The notes under the pieces: model-generated
The model's input: only the letters and a program-made list of their open reading frames with translations
Told to the model about the DNA's origin: nothing
Databases searched by the model: none
Shown: piece after piece, positions 1 to 10,767 of the stretch
Position numbering within the stretch: position 1 is the stretch's first letter
Layout of the letters: each line of letters opens with the position of its first letter
From: Glomus cerebriforme
Taxonomy: Eukaryota > Glomeromycota > Glomeromycetes > Glomerales > Glomeraceae
Direction: 5' to 3'
Assembly (NCBI GenBank): GCA_003550305.1
Contig: QKYT01000078.1
Coordinates: 70,047-105,832, forward strand
Length of the DNA stretch: 35,786 bases
Translations under genes and position numbers: made by a program

Positions 1-1510
1 ATAAATTAATAAATATAAAATTATATAATAAAAATCACATGATGAGGTGAGCGTTAAGATAATCCAATAAATAAATATATAAAATAAAATAAAAATTTTA
101 GTATTTATAACCATTTTATCTTCTATCTCTACTTTTATTTCTATTTTTTAATCAATCTTAAAAATATAAATGTAATCTTTTTTTTCTTTTTCTTAAAAAT
201 CATGATTAATACTAATATTCATATTAGCAATGATCATTTATTATTTCTAATATTTAATTGCTTATATTTTTATTTATATAAATTTAAAATCTATTATAAA
301 ATAAAAAAAATTGCTATATAGCAAATTTAAAATAAATAATTATTTATTTATAACCAGAATTTATTACTTATTTTATTAAAATAAGCCTGATCAAAATTAT
401 TCAAGCTTGCAAGAAAAAATCTATTCTCATTACTTTTCAAAATCTAAAAGAGATTTTTATATTTTCATTTAAATGCATTTTACTTTATTTTGCACTATTG
501 AAATATTATCACAAAACTGATAGTAATAAATACTTTATTTGATATAAAATTCTATATATTAGCATAATTTTTATATACCAATTTGTTAAATTACTAATGT
601 AAAGTTGGAAGATTAGAGGTAAAGTATAAGGGTCATATATGCCAAGGGAAATTTGTTTACAATTTTCACCCTTACAAACTTTTGATTTTGCACAACAAGT
701 TACATTTTTCTTTACAAGAATGTATACATAATTTATAGAATGTATTTATTATATGACACTTTTAAAATACAATAAATACGTTTAACTTGTCAAAAAAAAA
801 AAATACTAATGTAAATTTCAGTATTTCAAATTAATTAAAGTGTAATGTGTATTTATTATTCATTAAAATTGGGATAGTAATGGAAAATTATAAAATACTA
901 TAGTTAATGCTACCATTTTTTTTGAAATTTTTTTTTTTTTGTTTTTACAATTTGAATTTGTACTATGAAAAAAATATTATTTATTTATATTTTTATTAAA
1001 TATTAAGTTTATTAATAATATTACAATTAATCTCTTTTAAATAATAAAGACTAATTTATTATATTTAATATATAAATATTTTATATTGTTAAAGTATTTG
1101 TAATTTAACTTATGTAATTCTTAAAAATTTTTTGATTTTAATATAATAAACTTAATTTAATGCAAATCTTAAAAATTTTTTAATTTTATATAATTCTTTA
1201 TTATTGGTTAATTTATATAACTTTTAAAATATAATATTAACTGGTAGATATTTCTATTATAACTATATCTGTATAATTATATATTAACTGGATTTTATTT
1301 TATTTGTAAATTATTTACAAATAATATACTTTGCATAATAATAATTATATATTTTTTAAATAGTTAATAATAGTAAAATAACTCTTTTCTATAATTTTTT
1401 AACCATTTTTTTGAAAAAATAAAAATATAACTTTAAAGTTTTTCTGAATAATAAAAAGCTTTAAAAGTCTAAATAAAGATGCTACTGTCTTTATTTCATA
1501 TATAATTTTA
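1..1510. repeat. AT-rich non-coding DNA with a dispersed repeat copy
   Basis: No supportable gene was seen. From about 960 to 1380 the sequence aligns by eye, in the same orientation, with about 33470-33890. Shared blocks include a run of TTCTTAAAA with T-rich sequence, TTTTAAAATATAA, ATAATTATAT.TTAACT and AAATAGTTAA.AATG. It is probably an old copy of the sequence that flanks the hAT gene at the right end of the window. Confidence 0.5.
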
Positions 1511-1517
1511 TTAAAGT

Positions 1518-1690
1518 TAAGGTTGCTTGCCGAAACTAAGGGTTTTTGGCAAAATGACATATGTGAAACTGCCAAAACTAGTTTCACAAATCACCTGAAA
1601 TGCTGAAACTGCCAAAACTGTTTCAGCGGTTTGACATAGTATATCATATGACATATATACAGTTTTGGCATTTTGATAATCATTTGATAA
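1518..1690. repeat. Fold-back repeat, copy 1
   Basis: The repeat opens with TAAGGTTGCTTGCCGAAACT, which recurs at 32400 with one end-matched boundary. It contains two perfect stem-loops in series. GTGAAACT (1563-1570) pairs with AGTTTCAC (1580-1587), and GCTGAAAC (1602-1609) pairs with GTTTCAGC (1620-1627). Both loops read GCCAAAACT. A short direct repeat of TGATAATCATT follows at about 1673-1700. No coding capacity is credible. It looks like a non-autonomous fold-back or MITE family; the right boundary is uncertain. Confidence 0.55.
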
Positions 1691-2139
1691 TCATTTGATA
1701 AATAATTAAAAAAATTTTTTTATTAAAAATTTTTTTTTATATTTTTTTTCAGTTTTTTTAAACCGAAAAAAATTTTTTGTTTATTTTTTAGGTTTGCCGA
1801 ACTTTGGACTTGGAATGTAAGTTGTAAGGAGTGAATTTTTTTAATATTAAAAAAATATTACACAGGTAGAATGCTATTCAATCGGGCATATACCTGTTTG
1901 ATAACTATTAAAATAATTAATTAACATAATATATATATCAGATTAAACAAAAATTGGTGATCAATAAGGCACATACCTGATTAAATACAATATAAGCAAT
2001 TGGATTGACCAATTTATAGTTATTTTATTAAGTGATCATTTAAACAAAATTAGCAACCTAATTTGTAATAATTTGTAAAATCATGATACAGCAAATATTA
2101 TTTAATAAAATAAACCAATTACATATTATTATTAAATGA

Positions 2140-3620
2140 TTACAAATGAAATTGTCTATTTATTGGTATTACTGCCATATAAGATTTACTATTATTTCTT
2201 TTTTTAACAATAAAATTAGCAGGAATAAACTGACTGTAAATATTATGAATCAGAATTATGCTATTATGGGATAATTCATGAAATTCATCAGGATTCTAAA
2301 GCTCAATATTAACACTACGGTCATTATTTCTTTCAATTTAGCAGTAAAATTAAGTTAGATGGTTAGCAACTGGTAAATACCACTTGATATAAGCAAGCCT
2401 ATATGTATGTTCACCAGTTGGAAGTCGTAATGTATGTTTAAAATAATATTGAACTTGTCCTGAAAATAAATCTATTGAATTATTATCTTGAATAAATTTT
2501 GCCAAAATGTGAGAATTATTTGCGTATAGAGATATTAATTTTAACCCGAATATTTCTGTAGCAACATGAATTCTTTTACATTGATTAATTATCAGTTGAA
2601 CGATTATATATCAATTTGATGAATCATTTTGCAAACCTTTTTCAATTAAATAATTCATTAAAATGAATTCAACTTCCAAATCATTATATGCTTCATTATA
2701 ATAATTAATTAACTGTTCATATAAATTGTCAGGTAAATCNACTTTATAATTGATTGGAGTTAACAGTTCATCTGGGAATAATTCACTACCAGTGATTGTA
2801 TCATCTAATTCATTACAAAACATTTTTCTAAAGTGAAACAGTTCTTTAGACTTAAAACCATTATATGCTACCAATGAACCTGTAGTTGGCTGAGATTCGA
2901 TTAATTTAAGGCAGTTAATAAGTTTTTAGTTATCTGATTGAATGGAAATTAGGTTGTCTATTCTAAAATTCTGCATAATAATTCTCAATAACTCTGGTTC
3001 AATGCTACGTTAAGAATTGGAAAAAGAACCTAAAGAAACAAATCAGTACATGTAAAGCAATCTTAAACTAAATTGTATAATATGATTTACTAAATACATA
3101 CCTAAGGGTCCATTCATTCTCTCGAAAGAATAACACCAAAATAAGTATAACAGACCATAGTTTTAGCAACATTTAGTAAGGTAAAGAGATAAATAGATGT
3201 TCAGTGTAATTAATTGTTGACCATAATTTTCTTCAATAAGTTGACCAACTTTGAGCAAATGTTTATGAGTTTCACTTAATGTCTGGTTATCTATAATATG
3301 ACAAACCAGTAAAGTATAAGCTCTCATGAAATTGTTCAAAATTTTTTGATCTGAATCAGATAACAAATCTCACATTAAAGGTATTACGTATACTAAGATG
3401 AAATTTTTCCATTGATCAGCAGTGAATCTGAAGAATCCTTTGCCTGTAGCTATTTTATTTGGTATCTGACTAAGATTTACTGGAAGCTTGATGGCTTTTG
3501 CTCTATTTTCCATTAATTTAAGATCATTTTTAGAAATTTTATTACCATTAATCCATAATCTCATTACAATCCAGCGTGTAATACCTAAAAATAGGTTATG
3601 CAATTGCTCAAAATATTGTC
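2140..3620 (-). pseudogene. CACTA (EnSpm/Tnp2-like) transposase, C-terminal half, decayed
   Basis: The reverse strand encodes the C-terminal half of a Tnp2-family DNA transposase, a nuclear cut-and-paste enzyme. Visible blocks in order are LHNLFLG (family usually DPMHNLFLG) at 3603, FTADQWKNFILVY at about 3400, and FWCYSFERMNGPL at about 3130. A 72-bp intron (3030-3101, GTATGT...TTTAG) follows, and then SIEPELLRIIMQ. The open stretch at 2611-2874 ends in SSN. A block with PTGEHTYRLAYIKWYLPV (about 2400) and the final stop at 2140-2142 complete it. In-frame stops occur at 3370 (TGA), 2611 (TGA) and several later positions, one of them at a Trp position (EL*NPDEF, TAG). The N-terminal catalytic part is not recognised upstream of 3620. 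Dead copy; terminal inverted repeats not found. Confidence 0.75.
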
Positions 3621-3820
3621 ATGATACTGGATGAAATTAAAAAAATTAAAAAAGGATGGCATATCTGATATATAAAAATTGATTTTTTACTGTTTAATAG
3701 CAATTTCTTGTAACATATTTTTTACATTTCTGAATGATCACAATAAAGAATGCTATAAATATGTACCAGATAAATTTACAGTTATAAAAAGTGATAAAAC
3801 GATAAACTGAAGTTAGTGAA
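3620..3820. other. Intergenic, nothing recognised
   Basis: AT-rich spacer between the CACTA remnant and the next reverse-strand remnant. No ORF, RNA gene or convincing repeat was seen. Confidence 0.4.
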
Positions 3821-3824
3821 CTGG

Positions 3825-3850
3825 TAATACGCAAAAAATAAATACAGGAG
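3825..3850 (-). repeat. Leader-type repeat, reverse copy
   Basis: On the reverse strand this reads CTGTATTTATTTTTTGCGTA followed by TTA. It closely matches blocks at 12420, 15579 and, less well, 5018-5058 and 9515. Here it lies downstream of the coiled-coil remnant on the same strand, so it may be a transcription-end or element-end sequence rather than a promoter. Confidence 0.4.
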
Positions 3851-3899
3851 TTTTAAGGGTCACCTTTGGCCTATGCTATGATCTCGAATTTTGACTAAA

Positions 3900-4400
3900 C
3901 TTACTCCCTTATAAATTATAATTTGGCACCACTTCCAAAATTTGTTCCACACTGGTATTACATTGTGTTTCGACTTTCGATACTAACCGCTTCTAAGATC
4001 AGATGTTAATTGAGATGTGTTAGCTACTCGATCGTTATTGGGCTGAACTGTTTGCTTCAGCAAACTGCGTACGTCAACAGCTGATACCTCTGGTATCGAC
4101 CTTTTCCTTTGGAAAAGAACATCTCCATTAGAGCACGCGTTCTGTACATTAGTGATTGCTAAGGTCTCGTAAGTTTGGATAAGGAAGTATAACTTTGAGT
4201 CTTCGACTCCTCAAAATGTGTCTTAATTTTGCTACCTCGGCTTTAATCTCAGCGTTCTCAGAACTCTACTTTTCTCCAACTCGATTCTACTCTTAAAGTT
4301 CAGCTCTTAACTTCACATTCTCATCCATAATCTCATTATACTTGACTTTAACCTCAGTCAAGCTCAGCAATGCGTATTCTCAATAAATCAAAGTTCAGAT
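3900..4400 (-). pseudogene. Coiled-coil protein remnant
   Basis: The reverse strand gives Lys/Glu-rich heptad-like sequence (for example LTEVKVKYNEIMDENVKLRA at about 4370-4320, joined across small frame changes). A longer open stretch follows with TLAITNVQNACSNGDVLF, PEVSAVDVRSLLKQT and NNDRVANTSQLTSDLRSG, ending at about 3980. It resembles the variable coiled-coil proteins that are common in Rhizophagus genomes and often precede nuclease domains. Frameshifts and stops break it. It may be the tail of a neighbouring coiled-coil gene or a separate copy; function unknown. Confidence 0.4.
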
Positions 4401-4431
4401 GGCATTTACTTAATGTTTGTTAGCATACAAA

Positions 4432-5060
4432 ACTTTTGGATGCTAGACAGACAAACTCCTTAATTTTTTGTATCCTTTTAGGAATAACGATTTCCAGTTT
4501 TTCATCATACCATACCTCAAGAAGGAAGATTCCATTATCATCTTTTTTACCGATCACGATTTACAATGTCCTCAAGTTTTTTGACATCTTTGTACCAGCT
4601 AGTGCTATGAAACCGATGCTGTGCCCCTTGCACTTCTAACGCGATTTGATATTTTTGGAAGAAGGCATCAAGCTCTAATCCATTCAAGAAAGGAGAGCGA
4701 TATTCAATCATAGGTTCCTCACTAAAAATTTCCTTAGCTATCTTGTCTGAAATTTGCGTTTTTTCTTAGATTCTAATTTCTTAGTATATTCTTCTATAAT
4801 TGGTTTTATTTTTGCATTCCTAGCCTCAAGCTTATGAATTGCAACCTCAATATGCTCAAACCAGTTTTAAGTTTTGCTATATCTGCCTCATTTTCAGCAT
4901 ATTCTTCTATGAGCAACTTTAATAACTCAGCATTCTCAACCTCAAGCTTGACATTCTCAGCATTAAGCTTGGTATACTCAGCTTCAAGCTTGGTTTATGT
5001 GACAAATGTGAAGACAAGCTTTATTGATACAGAGATAAAAAATAAATACAAGAGTTCGTA
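4432..5060 (-). pseudogene. Coiled-coil + PD-(D/E)XK-like nuclease, copy 1
   Basis: Reverse strand. An N-terminal coiled coil (KLEAEYTKLNAENVKLEVEN, heptads over about 5000-4790) leads into a nuclease-like core. That core has LELDAFF, ALEVQGAQH and a downstream Lys in SWYKDVKKLED (about 4680-4560), followed by FLLEVWYDE (about 4530). The order acidic residue, E-x-Q, then Lys fits the restriction-endonuclease-like fold (Vsr/DUF559 style). The core residues are intact in this copy. Frameshifts lie near 4865, 4750 and 4545, and a TAA follows NRDR. The reading frame closes at about 4432 without the zinc ribbon seen in copy 2. A leader-type repeat precedes it (5018-5058). Fold assignment is inference; the homology of the two copies is directly visible. 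Confidence 0.6.
5018..5060 (-). repeat. Leader-type repeat upstream of nuclease copy 1
   Basis: The reverse strand reads CTCTTGTATTTATTTTTT, then ATCTCTGTATCAATAAAGC. This matches the block just upstream of nuclease copy 2 at 15576-15610 (CTTGTATTTATTTTT...TTAATAAAGC). The same leader therefore precedes both nuclease copies. Confidence 0.45.
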
Positions 5061-5116
5061 ATACATGATTTTTTTTCTATGCTAATTTCTGCGGACTACT
5101 ATAAAGTACTACATGA

Positions 5117-5345
5117 TTATTTTTTCTTGATTATTTCTTCTACATGACATTTCTTATTTGTGGGTTCCTCACTAGCTTTTACCCTATCTTTTAATAAGCC
5201 TACTATAACCTCTAAAATCCTCTTCACATTCTTGGCAAGTTGGTAGGATTTTTGATGGCGTCTTCCATTAGTGAGATTTGATACTCGTACAGTAGATGCC
5301 TTCAGTGCTATATAGGATGAAATACCAGCTGAGAAAGGCTATTCA
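5117..5345 (-). pseudogene. Unrecognised basic ORF fragment
   Basis: The reverse strand stays open for about 75 codons with no Met start. It contains ALKASTVRVSNLTNGRRH, YQLAKNVKRILEVIVGLL and KKCHVEEIIKKK before TAA at 5117-5119. It lies head-to-head with the PolB remnant that starts at about 5370. Family unknown; the amino-acid texture looks coding rather than random. Confidence 0.35.
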
Positions 5346-5369
5346 ATAAATAAGATTAAGCTTCTTTTT

Positions 5370-7204
5370 TGAAAGGGCGTTTTCCCATATAACTGGACAA
5401 ATGCATGGGAAAAATTTGACAGAACAAACCTTCCATCTAGAAAGGACTTCTATTTACTTCTTAATCAGCAAAATATTAGTAAAGAGGATTATGAACATGC
5501 TCAAAAGGTATGACAAATATTCAAGATGAAAAACTTTGGAGAATATCATGATCTTTATTTTGAGACAGATGTACTTTTACTTGCAGATGTTTTCATGAAC
5601 TACACTATTATGTGCTTGAAAGATGATACTTAGATCCCTCTCATTATGTTTTAGTACCTGAAATGTTTAATGATTCTCTTTACAAAAGTAGTGGGTAGAA
5701 CTCAAACTCATGACAAATATGGATGAATATCTAACGGTAGAAAATGGCATTCGTGGAGGTATGACAATGACAAGTCATCGATATGCCAAAGCAAATAATC
5801 CACAATGTCTTGACTATGAGTCCAGCAAGCCAAATTCCTGGATCATGTATGAGGATATGAATGCTTTATATTCAGGTGCAATGACCCAATACATGCCTAC
5901 AGAAATTTTAGGTAAAGTAGTACCAGAGAAAATACCAGATATCCAACCAGATACAGAAATAGGCTATACACTAGAAGTTGATCTAGAAGCCCCAGTGCAC
6001 TTGTATGATTTCTTTACAAATTATCCATTAGCATCCAAAAAGCAGATAGTTCCAGAAAACTGGCTTAGTCTATATAACAAAAGATTAATGAAAGACAAAG
6101 AAGTTGGAAATGGAAAATATGTGTCTGGAGAGAAGCTAGTCCAGATCCTCTTTACTAAGAAGAATTATGTAGTTCACTATCGAGCTCTTTAGACATATAT
6201 AAAGTTTGGGATAAAGGTTACAAAAATTCATGGTGCTCTTAAATTTCGGCGATCTCCATGGATGAAAGACTATATTGAGGAAAATATTTGCAAGCGTAAA
6301 ATTGCTAAAGCTAATGGGGACGAGTTTGGGGTTATGTATTATAAGCTAAAGAACAATGCAGTCTTTGGCAAACAAATGGAAAATGTTTATAAATATATAA
6401 GAGTAAAATTACTCCAAACAGAAAAGGATAAAAAAATCAGGCGCCTAGTAAGTTCACCATTGTATGTAGGCTTTAAAGTATTTGATAGGAGAATTACAGC
6501 AGTCCATATGTTAAAAAGTACAATAATTCTAAATAAACTAATCTATGTAGGGCAGGAAATTCTCGACATTAGCAAGGCTATGATATTCAACTTTTGGTAC
6601 AGTTACATAAAGTCTTGCTATGAAGAAAAGGCCTGTCTACTATACAGATATAGACTCACTTATCATATGGATAAAAACTGAGGATATTTATAAAGATCAA
6701 GCAGAAAGACCAGATATTTTTGATCTTAACTATTCAGGAGACTTGTTTCTAATAAAGGATGAGACAAAAGGGAATCCAATAGGTGAATCAGTATACTTAA
6801 AGCCAAAAATGTATTCAGTTCTTTTAGCAGGTCATGATTCTAAAACTCCCAATGATCCTGATTCAGAAGACCCTAAAAAGAAGTATGGCATTCAGAAGGC
6901 AAAGGGTGTTAAGAAATGCATGGTTAAGAGGAAACTTTAATATGATAAGTTCCTAGAATGTCTTAGAAACAAGAGACTAATCCAGCATGATATGTATGGT
7001 CTCTAAAGTTATGATCATCAAATATATCTGGAGAGGGTAAATAAGATAGGGTTGAATCCATATGATAACAATCGCTGGATTTTACTTGATGAAATTCAAA
7101 CTCTCCCATATGGACATTAGCGAATTGGATTATACAAATGCCTGGTAGTATCTGGAATATCTCCTGAGGAAGCAGAAGAAAGGGCTATAAAAGTTAGACT
7201 TTGA
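5370..7204 (+). pseudogene. Protein-primed type B DNA polymerase (Polinton/Maverick-like), broken
   Basis: Family-B DNA polymerase of the protein-primed class (DNA_pol_B_2), which replicates linear elements. In order: KGVFPYNWTNAWEKFD (about 5377), the exonuclease motif III region [17 protein letters not shown] (about 5545-5595), and VENGIRGGMTMTSHRYAKAN (5731). Next come MYEDMNALYSGAM (the palm DxxNLY-type motif, Ser-Gly at the end), LKNNAVFGKQMENVY (motif B region, 6346), YYTDIDSL (catalytic YxDTDS, with Ile for Thr, at 6638) and the C-terminal LDEIQTLPYGH block, ending at 7202-7204. Decay consists of TGA at about 5509 where Trp is usual, frameshifts near 5630 and 5700, TAG at 6190, a frameshift just before YTDIDSL, and stops at 6938, about 7003 and about 7120. 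The exonuclease N-terminus is missing. Confidence 0.8.
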
Positions 7205-7315
7205 GTCAAGGAATAGATGCTTTATAACAAATATTTTTTCCGAAGGTAAAAATTATCAAAGAATATAATTTTATTAATTAAAGTTTTTCTATCGTTATAG
7301 TAGAAATAATACAAA

Positions 7316-7663
7316 ATGGTTGATCATAAGGATATAGAACTTGTGCAAGTCAAAGTCATAAAAATAGCATTGCAAAAGGGCAAAAAATATGATAATCTTG
7401 TGAAAAACTATGGAAACTATCTAAAGAAATTGTGAGCTGAAAAGAATCTGAATGACTATATTAAGGCAGTCGCAGTCAAGATATTTTCTAACAAAGAGAC
7501 ATACACTCTAAGGCTAAAAAATTATCGCAAAAGATATGCAGATAATGATCTATGTACCAGCCTAGAGGAATTATATAAACTTTATTATCAAATAGCTAAG
7601 GAGAAGAATTGTGAAAGATCAGATAATGAAATAGAGCAGATGCTCAAAGCAATGGCAATCTAG
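7316..7663 (+). pseudogene. Unknown 115-codon ORF downstream of PolB, one internal stop
   Basis: It begins ATG GTT GAT CAT and runs in one frame to TAG at 7661-7663, with one TGA at 7433-7435. The protein is Lys/Asn/Tyr-rich (IKIALQKGKKYDNLVKNYGN, then KETYTLRLKNYRKRYADNDL). It looks helical and has no recognised domain. It lies 112 bp after the polymerase on the same strand and may belong to the same element. Confidence 0.4.
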
Positions 7664-7780
7664 TCGTCTAATGAATGGCGTATATATGTAAGCAGGAAGG
7701 CAAGTTATAGCATTAACATAATATTATAGTTATTGTTTAGATACAATAAATATTCAGTTATTTTTTTCAGAAATAGAAAA

Positions 7781-8279
7781 ATGACTTCTAAAAAATATTA
7801 TACATATTCAGAAAAAGAAAAGATATGTGCTATTCAAAAGATCAAAGACTCTATTATAGCATTAGAGCGTGATGTAACAAAGATACATCAAAATCTTAAA
7901 AGCATTGGCCAAGAAAAATATTATCTATATGATGTTATGATAGGTTCCTTTGAGACCACATCATTCTCTGAATTATCTGAGTCCAGTTTATCCAAAGTAA
8001 TAATAAAAAAGATAGCTGTATCCAAAAAATATACTAATTGAATCAGATAAATTATTAAATATAGCTAAAAAATCTAAAAATAATGGACGCAAGACCATAG
8101 GTAAGTTTACTACTAACCCCACACAGTATTTGCCATTATGCAACCCAGCCAAGTATAATCACACATATGATAAGGCAACCAGCTTTATCACTGTCAAAAA
8201 TATAAAACAAGACAGGGTTGTAGACGTGTTTGATTATCCCAAGCTATGTGAATATCTGGAGTCAGATGCTCATCATTAA
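7781..8279 (+). pseudogene. Unknown ~165-codon ORF downstream of PolB, one frameshift
   Basis: It starts ATGACTTCTAAAAAA. The N-terminal part (KYYTYSEKEKICAIQKIKDS onwards) is helical and charged. At about 8025 a single frame change in the A-run CCAAAAAATATACT joins it to ESDKLLNIAKKSKNNGRKTI, FTTNPTQYLPLCNPAKYNH and RVVDVFDYPKLCEYLESDAH, then TAA at 8277-8279. With the frame change allowed the gene is otherwise uninterrupted. No family was recognised. Its position suggests an accessory gene of the PolB element. Confidence 0.45.
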
Positions 8280-8384
8280 TATTATTTTTTTGATTAAAGA
8301 TATAGGCTCATATAGTATTGCTCAGAATATTGTATTTCACATTTTTTTTTCATTTGAAAATGTAATGTATAATATGCACTATGT

Positions 8385-9110
8385 ATGGCGCATTTACAAA
8401 TTTTTATTATAGAATTATTAGGATATATTTTACATTTTTTAGCAATGAATAAGTCACTCTATTCCACTCTATTTATTAACCGATTTTGGTATAGATGTGC
8501 CATTCCTAGCTTATGGAAATATATCGAACTAAAGGGGAATGATCTGAGATATGGGTACTATTTTCTGAATGAATATACTTATAGTGAGAGAAATCGTACT
8601 CAATGGGAAATATTTGTAAAAATAATGTGTGAAAAGCATAAGCCAGCTCATATTTCGAATACAACCCATCTAGAAATTACTTATTACCATTCACTTTCAG
8701 ATAAAAAAATAAAAAGTATTGCAGATACATTTCTAAATATAATTCATTTAGATTTCAAAAATAGTATAGGTTTTGGTGATAGATCACTATTTATAATAGC
8801 AGAATCATATCCTAATTTAAAATATCTCAATTTGTGAGATGCTTAAGCAATAACTGATAAAGGCTTATGTGCAATTGTACAATCATGTTGTAAATTAGAA
8901 CATCTAAATATTTCTTACTGCAGAAATATTAGTAATAAATCTTTGTTTGAAATTACAAGAAATTGTCATGATTTGCAAGAGTTTCATTTTGCTGAAACAT
9001 GTTGGGTTACAGATAAATCTATAAGTTGCTTCTTAAACTCATATCCAAATTTATGAAAACTTGATATTGTATTTAGTCGTGGTCCACTAATAACTATTTA
9101 TCCAATTTAG
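8385..9110 (+). pseudogene. F-box/LRR protein, broken by stops
   Basis: MAHLQIF opens an F-box-like N-terminus (ELLGYILHFLAMNKSLYSTL, then WYRCAIPSLWKYIELKG), the substrate-adaptor module of SCF ubiquitin ligases. Cysteine-containing leucine-rich repeats follow: HLEITYYHSLSDKKI, LFIIAESYPNLKYLNL, ITDKGLCAIVQSCCKLEHL, NISYCRNISNKSLFEITRNC and VTDKSISCFLNSYPNL. Rhizophagus genomes carry large F-box/LRR families of this kind. Stops interrupt it at 8835-8837 (TGA), 8844-8846 (TAA), 9054-9056 (TGA, where PNLRKLD is usual) and 9108-9110 (TAG). The frame never shifts, so decay has been by substitution only. Confidence 0.7.
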
Positions 9111-9208
9111 ACGTACCAAATAAGTGTGTCCTATGTCGCTAAACATTTGAGAAAGATGATGAACTTTTAATGCATATTATGCTTCAGTAATATAAAAATA
9201 ATATTAAA

Positions 9209-9379
9209 ATGTCATCTGCAAATTCTATTAAGGAATCCAGAGAGAAAGAAAAACTTGACTACTATGATGAAACAGTAGTCGCAGAAAAGCCTATTTATAA
9301 ATCAAAATGGGAATATGATAAGAAGGAGTGTGATAATGTACTTTGTAATCCTGGTGAATATCCTGATCTGGATGATTAG
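9209..9379 (+). CDS. Small acidic ORF, 56 aa, unknown
   Basis: ATG at 9209 to TAG at 9377, uninterrupted. The product is charged and ends in an acidic tail (ECDNVLCNPGEYPDLDD). It has no transmembrane segment or known domain. It starts about 100 bp after the F-box/LRR remnant. It could be a genuine small gene, a cut-off exon or a chance ORF. Confidence 0.3.
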   Translation: MSSANSIKESREKEKLDYYDETVVAEKPIYKSKWEYDKKECDNVLCNPGEYPDLDD

Positions 9380-10088
9380 TTATAATCTTTTTTATTATTT
9401 GTATTTACATCATGTAGCATCAATTTTTTGCAAATTCTAAGTATTGCTTTTGGCAAATATTTATTTTATTAACTGTTAAATAAAGCATCGATACATTGGG
9501 AATGAGATGAGTTTAGCATTTATTTTTTGCATATATTGCATATATTGAATATATAGAAATTAGTTATATAAAGTCGATTATATAGTTTTAGAGCTTCGCT
9601 AAATTCTGCTGAACATTATATGACAAAATTTTATCTCTGGAGAAATGATCATCAGTTCAGAAGAATTTGCTAGGCCACACCTGTGCGACAAAAAATAAGT
9701 GGATCAGTCAGGTCTTGTATGACATATTAATTTTCACATATATATTCAAAAGAAAATATTAACTAATGTTTTTTTCCCATACAATCATGAGAAAAATGTG
9801 AAAGAAGATCTACATGTAACACAGAACTAGCTAAAAGTAAATATTAATGTTAAAAGCATATATTATGAAGAGCTGAGGGACTCACAATTTTAAGATTGCC
9901 AGGTATAAAACCAACTATATGTCTTTCTAGTAGATCTCCATATGAAAGGTATGAGGATTCCATTTGCATGTGCTTTCATAGAACTCTTGGCATCATACGA
10001 CAATGCTAATCATGCCTCATACCTCCTTAACTTTGGCTTAGTGCTCTTTTTCTTATAAGATATAAAGCATGTAAAGGTATGTGGAAGT
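9380..10088. other. Intergenic with fragments
   Basis: A degenerate leader-type block (GCATTTATTTTTTGCATATA, about 9515-9540) is present. Reverse-strand scraps such as ALSYDAKSSMKAHANGILIP at about 9960-10010 suggest decayed coding sequence, but no family could be named. Confidence 0.3.
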
Positions 10089-10486
10089 TTAGCTAATTTT
10101 CTGCAAAAAACTTTCTTGTAAAATAATGCAAAATAAGGTATGCATATGCCAGAAGTTATGTTTATTTACTGTGAGCGAGAAATTCTCACAATGGGCTCTT
10201 GCATTTAGAAAATATGAAATATGGCCAATATCACTCTCAACTGTCTTATCATTCTGGTGAAAGATTTTAATAATGTCCAATGTAATGCAGTACACCAAAT
10301 AATTATAATTAGTATAAGTCAACTGGTCAGTGATCTTATAGATCAATTAGAGGCAGATTGGAGTTAGAAGATATCCCTTTAAGCCTTTATCAAGTTTATC
10401 ACAGAAGTATTCAAGAAATGAAAATGGATCCTGCGCTTCTGATTTCTGAATTTTTTGGTTAACAATCTCTGGCAGAATTCTTCCAT
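10089..10486 (-). pseudogene. Unknown protein fragment
   Basis: The reverse frame is open from about 10486 to TAG/TAA at 10089 except for one TAA near 10350, at a place where CAA would fit (ICL*LIYKITDQL). It contains FSFLEYFCDKLDKGLKGYLL, LVYCITLDIIKIFHQNDKTV and FLNARAHCENFSLTVNKHNF. The length and composition suggest a real former exon. I do not recognise the family. Confidence 0.4.
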
Positions 10487-10767
10487 ATCACTATATATTT
10501 CTGTTAATAATTCATTGCCTCTGGCAACAGCGCTATAGTTGCAAATTTTATGGATTATAGGCCAATTTCTGGCAACATTTTTATTTTATAAATAAAGTAT
10601 TATTTTACCAGAATATGAGAAACAGGTCACATGTAATGATGCAATAGCTGTGTGACATAAAAACATATATTAGCACTTGTTTTTTTCCCATCCCAGAAAT
10701 AAATTATATTTCACTTCAGAACGTAACACTATTTTATATTTGAGCCAAATATCCCTATAAAAGCGTT

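Noticed and set aside
1399..1587. Reverse ORF across the fold-back repeat
   Set aside because: Its sequence derives from the repeat; the same short peptide (LVSASNL) appears at 32400 only because the repeat recurs.
4436..5061. Forward ORFs at 4436-4639 and 4834-5061
   Set aside because: They are shadows of the reverse-strand nuclease and its coiled coil.
10755..10763. CTATAAAAG as the CRN promoter TATA box
   Set aside because: It is only a few bases from the ATG at 10768, too close to act as a TATA box for that start.
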